Shown in pieces: positions 5,501 through 9,006 of a stretch of 9,006 nucleotides of DNA. Source of the DNA: Gammaproteobacteria bacterium. Lineage in GTDB: Bacteria > Pseudomonadota > Gammaproteobacteria > Steroidobacterales > Steroidobacteraceae. The position numbers and the translations under genes were made by a program. The notes beneath the pieces are model-generated. The model made no database searches and was not told the DNA's origin. It worked only from the letters and a program-made list of their open reading frames with translations. Position 1 is the first letter of the stretch, and each line of letters starts with the position of its first letter. Location of the stretch: NCBI GenBank assembly GCA_019242385.1, contig JAFAVO010000207.1:1-9006 (forward strand). Direction: 5' to 3'.

Positions 5501-6727
5501 CTATTTGTCCGGCGCGGGCGCGGCCGTGCGCGTCGTCGGCGCCGCGAGCGGCTTCACCCGATAGGCATTGATCTGCCCGCGGTCGCTCGCCACCACCAGC
5601 ACATCACCGACCACCAGGGGTTGGGTGCTGATGCGCCCGGCGCCCGTACCAATGCGTGCGGCCAGCGCGCCGCTCGCCTTGTCGAGCCAATGGAGGTAGC
5701 CCTGGAAATCCCCGACTACGACGCTATCGTCCATCACCGCGACCGGTGAGAGCCCGCGGTGCAGCAGCACGTTCTGCCGCCACACCTCGGCGCCCGTGCG
5801 CGCCTTGAGCGCGGCCACGATGCCGTCGGAATCCGCGAGATAGAGCGTGTCCTCATCCAGTGTCAGGCCGCGGTAGCTCGATTCCTCGTGCGACCACCAC
5901 ACCTGTCCGGTGTCGAGGGCCAGCATCGCGACCCGGCCCTGGAAGCCGACCGCGTACACGTCGCGCCCGGCGACGCGCACTGGCGAATCGATGTCATCGA
6001 GCCGCTCGAGCTCGGTGCGGCCGTGGGGCGGGGTGACCGTCGCCTCCCACTGCACCGAGCCGTCGCCGGCGTTGACGGCCACGACCTTGCCGTTGTCGAA
6101 CCCGCTGAGCACCAGGTCGCCCGAGATCACCGGACTCGCGGTACCGCGCAGGGAGAGGCGCGGCACCTGCTGGTCGGTCGCCCACAGCTCATGGCCATCC
6201 TCGGGGCTGAGCGCATGCAGCCGGCCATCGACCGTGCGCACCGCGATCAGCCGCGCGGAGATCGCGGCGGGCGCGAGCACCTCGCCATTCAGACGCACCT
6301 TCCAGCGGTTGTGGCCGTTGGCAGCATCGAATGCGAACAGCTGCCCATCGCTGGCCCCGACCACGACCAGCTGCTCATTCGAGGAGGTGCCGCCGGACAG
6401 TGGCGCTCCGCTCCTCGTGTGCCACAGCACATGGCCGGTGGCCAGATCGAGCGCGACGACCTCGCCCTTGTGGCCTGCGGCATAGACGCGGCTGTCGGTG
6501 ATCGAGATGCCCTGGCCGAGTCTGAGGACCGCGGTCTTCTTGTCACCCATGTTGTGACCCCAGAGGTGCGTCACGCGCAGGCTGGGGTGCGGAAGCGGAG
6601 TCAGCTTCGCCGGTTGATCGACATTCTTGTCCTTGGAGCAGCCCGCGATCAGCAGCACTCCGGCGAGCAGCGCAGCCGCGAATGTCAGCGCGGGCTGCGA
6701 ATTCCTCGAGTGTTGCATTGCGCTCAT
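5501..6727 (-). CDS. bamB: Outer-membrane protein assembly lipoprotein BamB
   Basis: BamB is a lipoprotein subunit of the BAM complex, which inserts beta-barrel proteins into the outer membrane. It stands on the periplasmic face and contacts BamA. Counting from the ATG at 6727, the protein has 408 residues, a signal peptide and the lipobox LIAGC with Cys30. An eight-bladed beta-propeller of PQQ-like repeats follows; its blade signatures are visible as GEVVALDLATGHVLW, GQLFAFDAANGHNRW, GRLHALSPEDGHELW, GKVVAVNAGDGSVQW, GRVAMLALDTGQVWW, GIVAALKARTGAEVW, GYLHWLDKASG and GQINAYRV. The C-terminus is a short Ala/Pro/Thr tail. A GTG at 6733 overlaps the yfgM stop codon as GTGA and is an alternative start; ATGs at 6727 and 6718 are also possible. 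Close coupling to yfgM is clear with any of them. Confidence 0.95.
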   Translation of the reverse strand: MSAMQHSRNSQPALTFAAALLAGVLLIAGCSKDKNVDQPAKLTPLPHPSLRVTHLWGHNMGDKKTAVLRLGQGISITDSRVYAAGHKGEVVALDLATGHVLWHTRSGAPLSGGTSSNEQLVVVGASDGQLFAFDAANGHNRWKVRLNGEVLAPAAISARLIAVRTVDGRLHALSPEDGHELWATDQQVPRLSLRGTASPVISGDLVLSGFDNGKVVAVNAGDGSVQWEATVTPPHGRTELERLDDIDSPVRVAGRDVYAVGFQGRVAMLALDTGQVWWSHEESSYRGLTLDEDTLYLADSDGIVAALKARTGAEVWRQNVLLHRGLSPVAVMDDSVVVGDFQGYLHWLDKASGALAARIGTGAGRISTQPLVVGDVLVVASDRGQINAYRVKPLAAPTTRTAAPAPDK

Positions 6728-6729
6728 GC

Positions 6730-7434
6730 TCACTTGCCAGCGGCCGGGGTGGCGGCACGCGCTGGCGCCGTGTTGGCGGCAGCGGAGGCGGGAGCCGCCG
6801 GTGCGCCACTCTCGAGATCCGCGATCTTCAGCTGCAGGAGCGAGGTTTCGGTGCTCTCCGAGCCTGCGGTGCGCGCACTGCGATACTCGCTGAGGGCTGC
6901 CGCCTTGTCGCCCTTGGCGTAGTAGGCATCGCCGCGCACCTCATGGTAGCGCGCCGCGAACGCACCGGGTGTCGCTTCGGTGCCGAGAGTCGCGAGTGCG
7001 CTCTCGGCCTTGCCCTGGGCGATCTGCACCCGTGCGAGGCGCAGTCGCGCGACCCGGGCGAGCTCCTGGTCCTTGGAGTGCTCGGCGACCGCCGCGAGCT
7101 CATTGGCCGCGCGATCGAGCTGCGCCTCATCGACATACATGCGCGCGGCGAGCAGGCGCGCCTGGTCGGTGTAGGGCGAGCCGGCGTAATCGCGCTCCAG
7201 CTCACCGAGCAGCACCAGAGGCTGCGTGCGATCGCCGCGCTCGAGCGCCTGGACCATCTGCATGTACTTGGATCCGGCCTGAAGCTCGCGCGCGTCCTGG
7301 TGGCCCTGCCACCAGCGCCAGCCGAACACGACGGCCGCTACCACGGCGATGGCCAGCAGTGCCGCCGGTGCGTTCTCGCGCACCTGCCCCTTCAGCCATT
7401 CCCACTGCTCTTTCTCAGACAGGTAATCGTCCAC
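6730..7434 (-). CDS. yfgM: YfgM/AncA-type inner-membrane TPR protein
   Basis: YfgM is an inner-membrane protein with a periplasmic TPR domain. In E. coli it associates with the SecYEG translocon and the chaperone PpiD. The sequence fits: a short cytoplasmic N-terminus starting VDDYLSEKEQWEWLKGQ, one membrane helix at about residues 22-39 (ending GWRWW), and then TPR-like helices to about residue 208. Among them are YAGSPYTDQARLLAARMYVD (83-102), ARLRLARVQIAQGKAESALA and GDAYYAKGDKAAALSEYRSA. The last 25 residues are a low-complexity Ala/Pro/Thr tail. Total length is 234, slightly longer than usual because of that tail. The start is GTG, supported by GGGAGG four bases upstream in the 15-base gap after hisS. 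The position between hisS and bamB is the conserved one for this gene. Confidence 0.9.
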   Translation of the reverse strand: MDDYLSEKEQWEWLKGQVRENAPAALLAIAVVAAVVFGWRWWQGHQDARELQAGSKYMQMVQALERGDRTQPLVLLGELERDYAGSPYTDQARLLAARMYVDEAQLDRAANELAAVAEHSKDQELARVARLRLARVQIAQGKAESALATLGTEATPGAFAARYHEVRGDAYYAKGDKAAALSEYRSARTAGSESTETSLLQLKIADLESGAPAAPASAAANTAPARAATPAAGK

Positions 7435-7449
7435 GCACCCTCCCAGAGT

Positions 7450-8748
7450 TCAGGGCTTCGCCGCTGCGGCGCGGGCCGCCGCCAGCGCCGTATCGAGCCC
7501 GGCCGGCAACTGTGCCATCGGGCACTCGATCTGACCGGCTGTGTCACGCAAAGGTTTCAAGCCCACCACCGCACGCGCGACCTCATCCTCCCCGAGGATG
7601 AGCGCCAGCAGCGCTCCACTGCGGTCGGCACGGCGGAACTGGGCTTTGAGGTTGCCGCCGCCGGCGTTGAGCTCGAAGCGCACCTCCGGCCGCTCCGTGC
7701 GCAGCCGCTCGGTAAGCTGCAGCGCCGGTTGGAAGGCCTGCGGCGCGCCCACCACCACGTACACATCCGGCCGCGGTGCCGCCGGCACGCGGCCGGCCGC
7801 CACCAGCAGCGTCACCAGGCGCTCGACTCCCATGGCGAAACCGACCGCCGGAGTGGCATCGCCACCGAGCTGCGCGATGAGCCCATCGTAGCGGCCGCCG
7901 GAGCACACGGCGTTTTGCGCGGCGGTCGATGCCGTGATCCACTCGAAGACCGTGCGGTTGTAATAGTCGAGGCCTCTCACCAGGCGCGGGTTGATCTCAT
8001 AACGCACCCCCAGCGCGCGCAGCATGGCGCAGAGCTGCTCGAAGTGCGCCTGTGATTCCGGATCGAGGTGCTCGGTGAGGCGCGGTGCGCGGCTGATCAG
8101 CTCCTGCATTTCCGGGTTCTTGCTGTCGAGCACCCGTAGTGGATTGCCGACCAGGCGGCGGCGGCTGTCGGCGTCGAGTTGCGAGGCGTGTGCCTCCAGA
8201 TACTCCACCAGGCGTGCCCGGTACAGGCGGCGGCTCTCGGGCGTGCCCAGCGAATTCAGCTGCAGCGTCAGGCCCTCGATTCCGAGGCGCTGCCACAGCC
8301 GCGCGCTCATGGCGATGAGCTCGGCATCCACGTCCGGGCCCGGGCTGCCGACCGCCTCCACGTCCACCTGCCAGAACTGTCGGTAGCGGCCGGCCTGTGG
8401 CGCCTCGTGGCGGAACATCGGGCCGAGGCACCACAGCTTGTGACGCTGCCCGCGCAACATTCCGTTGGAGATGAGCGCCCGCACGATGCCGGCGGTCGCT
8501 TCCGGGCGCAGAGTGAGACTGTCGCCGCCGCGGTCGATGAAGGTATACATCTCCTTGCCGACCACATCGGTGTGCTCGCCGATAGCGCGCTGGAACAGCT
8601 CAGTGTGCTCGAGCAGCGGTACGCGGATCTCCTCGTAGCCATAGGCAGTGAGCAGCTCGCGTGTGACGCGCTCGAAGTACTGCCATGCGCCGATGGCCTC
8701 CGGCAGCACATCGTTCATTCCGCGCACCGGCTGGATCTGCTCGCCCAC
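7450..8748 (-). CDS. hisS: Histidyl-tRNA synthetase
   Basis: This class II enzyme attaches histidine to tRNA(His). The 432 residues match the usual bacterial length. Visible signatures are RGMNDVLP near the N-terminus (9-16), the ATP/histidine pocket segment TLRPEATAG (79-87), motif 2 around GPMFRHEAPQAGRYRQFWQVD (from 109), the histidine-specific LVRGLDYYNRTVFEW (256-270) with SGGRYDGL (283-290), and motif 3 GFAMGVERL (303-311). The C-terminal anticodon-binding domain begins near PDVYVV (327). It ends in an Ala-rich tail. The start is GTG with GGAG six bases upstream, and that ribosome site lies inside the end of rodZ, so translation is probably coupled. It is the second visible gene of the unit. 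Confidence 0.97.
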   Translation of the reverse strand: MGEQIQPVRGMNDVLPEAIGAWQYFERVTRELLTAYGYEEIRVPLLEHTELFQRAIGEHTDVVGKEMYTFIDRGGDSLTLRPEATAGIVRALISNGMLRGQRHKLWCLGPMFRHEAPQAGRYRQFWQVDVEAVGSPGPDVDAELIAMSARLWQRLGIEGLTLQLNSLGTPESRRLYRARLVEYLEAHASQLDADSRRRLVGNPLRVLDSKNPEMQELISRAPRLTEHLDPESQAHFEQLCAMLRALGVRYEINPRLVRGLDYYNRTVFEWITASTAAQNAVCSGGRYDGLIAQLGGDATPAVGFAMGVERLVTLLVAAGRVPAAPRPDVYVVVGAPQAFQPALQLTERLRTERPEVRFELNAGGGNLKAQFRRADRSGALLALILGEDEVARAVVGLKPLRDTAGQIECPMAQLPAGLDTALAAARAAAAKP

Positions 8749-8749
8749 G

Positions 8750-9006
8750 CTAGTCTCCGTGTGCCAGCCGTGCTGCCGCGGCGCTCACGCGCCCGTCGGC
8801 ATCGATGAGCAGGTGCGCGCTGCCATCGCGGCGCACCACAGCTTCCGCCGGCAGCGGCTGCCCGTTGAGCCGCAATGCGACTGCGGGGGCATTACCGAGC
8901 ACGACGGTGAGCGGAGCCCGCCCGGTCACCGCACGCGTGCCTCCGCGCTCGATCAGTCCATGCAGCAGCGAGCGATGCTCCGCATCCGTCACCTCCACCC
9001 AGCTGG
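8750..9006 (-). CDS. rodZ: Cell-shape protein RodZ, C-terminal domain (partial)
   Basis: Only the last 84 residues lie in the window; the 5' part continues past the right edge. They begin SWVEVTDAEHRSLLHGLIE and contain LTVVLGNAPAVALRLNGQP, which is the signature of the periplasmic C-terminal domain of RodZ (DUF4115). RodZ links the MreB cytoskeleton to the cell-wall synthesis machinery of rod-shaped bacteria. The N-terminal helix-turn-helix and membrane helix are not visible here. The TAG stop at 8750-8752 is one base from the hisS start. In E. coli ispG lies between rodZ and hisS; here it is absent. Confidence 0.9.
   Translation of the reverse strand, partial: SWVEVTDAEHRSLLHGLIERGGTRAVTGRAPLTVVLGNAPAVALRLNGQPLPAEAVVRRDGSAHLLIDADGRVSAAAARLAHGD

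Noticed and set aside
4290..5564. A 424-codon plus-strand open frame opposite der
   Set aside because: It is fully antisense to der, whose motifs are unmistakable. The translation is low-complexity His/Arg/Ala without domain features.
6682..8055. A 457-codon open frame on the plus strand across bamB, yfgM and hisS
   Set aside because: It lies antisense to three strongly recognised genes, has an Arg/Leu/His-heavy composition typical of GC-rich antisense frames, and shows no motif.

Overview
The window is GC-rich and codes heavily with G/C-ending codons. The right-hand block reads, on the minus strand, rodZ (3' end only) - hisS - yfgM - bamB - der. That order is the conserved envelope/translation cluster of Gammaproteobacteria, so the source is most likely a high-GC gammaproteobacterium, possibly of the Xanthomonadales/Nevskiales/Steroidobacter type. 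The placement below class is inference.

Layout, left to right. Positions 1-65 (+) hold the last 20 codons of an unrecognised gene that ends just before a perfect 8-bp hairpin (67-87). Then comes a plus-strand lipoprotein gene of the YXWGXW-repeat type (204-1187). It converges on a minus-strand gene for a non-pyrrolysine MttB-family methyltransferase (1236-2768). Upstream of that gene on the minus strand are a 55-codon gene with no recognised family (2860-3027), an outer-membrane beta-barrel protein of the Phenol_MetA_deg/'transporter' type (3109-4086), der (4098-5474), bamB (5501-6727), yfgM (6730-7434), hisS (7450-8748) and the rodZ 3' end (8750-9006). No gap in the window exceeds 300 bases.

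From rodZ to the beta-barrel gene the gaps are about 1, 15, 2, 26 and 11 bases, so these genes probably form one transcription unit running right to left. RodZ (cell shape), YfgM and BamB (envelope protein traffic and outer-membrane assembly) and Der (50S ribosome assembly) are housekeeping. The beta-barrel gene is an accessory passenger at the 3' end of the unit and would itself be a plausible client of the BAM complex. Most of these genes begin with GTG rather than ATG.

No RNA genes, insertion sequences, CRISPR arrays or defence modules are visible. I do not see a new multi-gene system. The items most worth a second look are the MttB paralogue without a corrinoid partner, a perfect hairpin that covers its ribosome-binding site, the short unknown gene, the absence of ispG between rodZ and hisS, and a substituted guanine-specificity motif in the first GTPase domain of Der.
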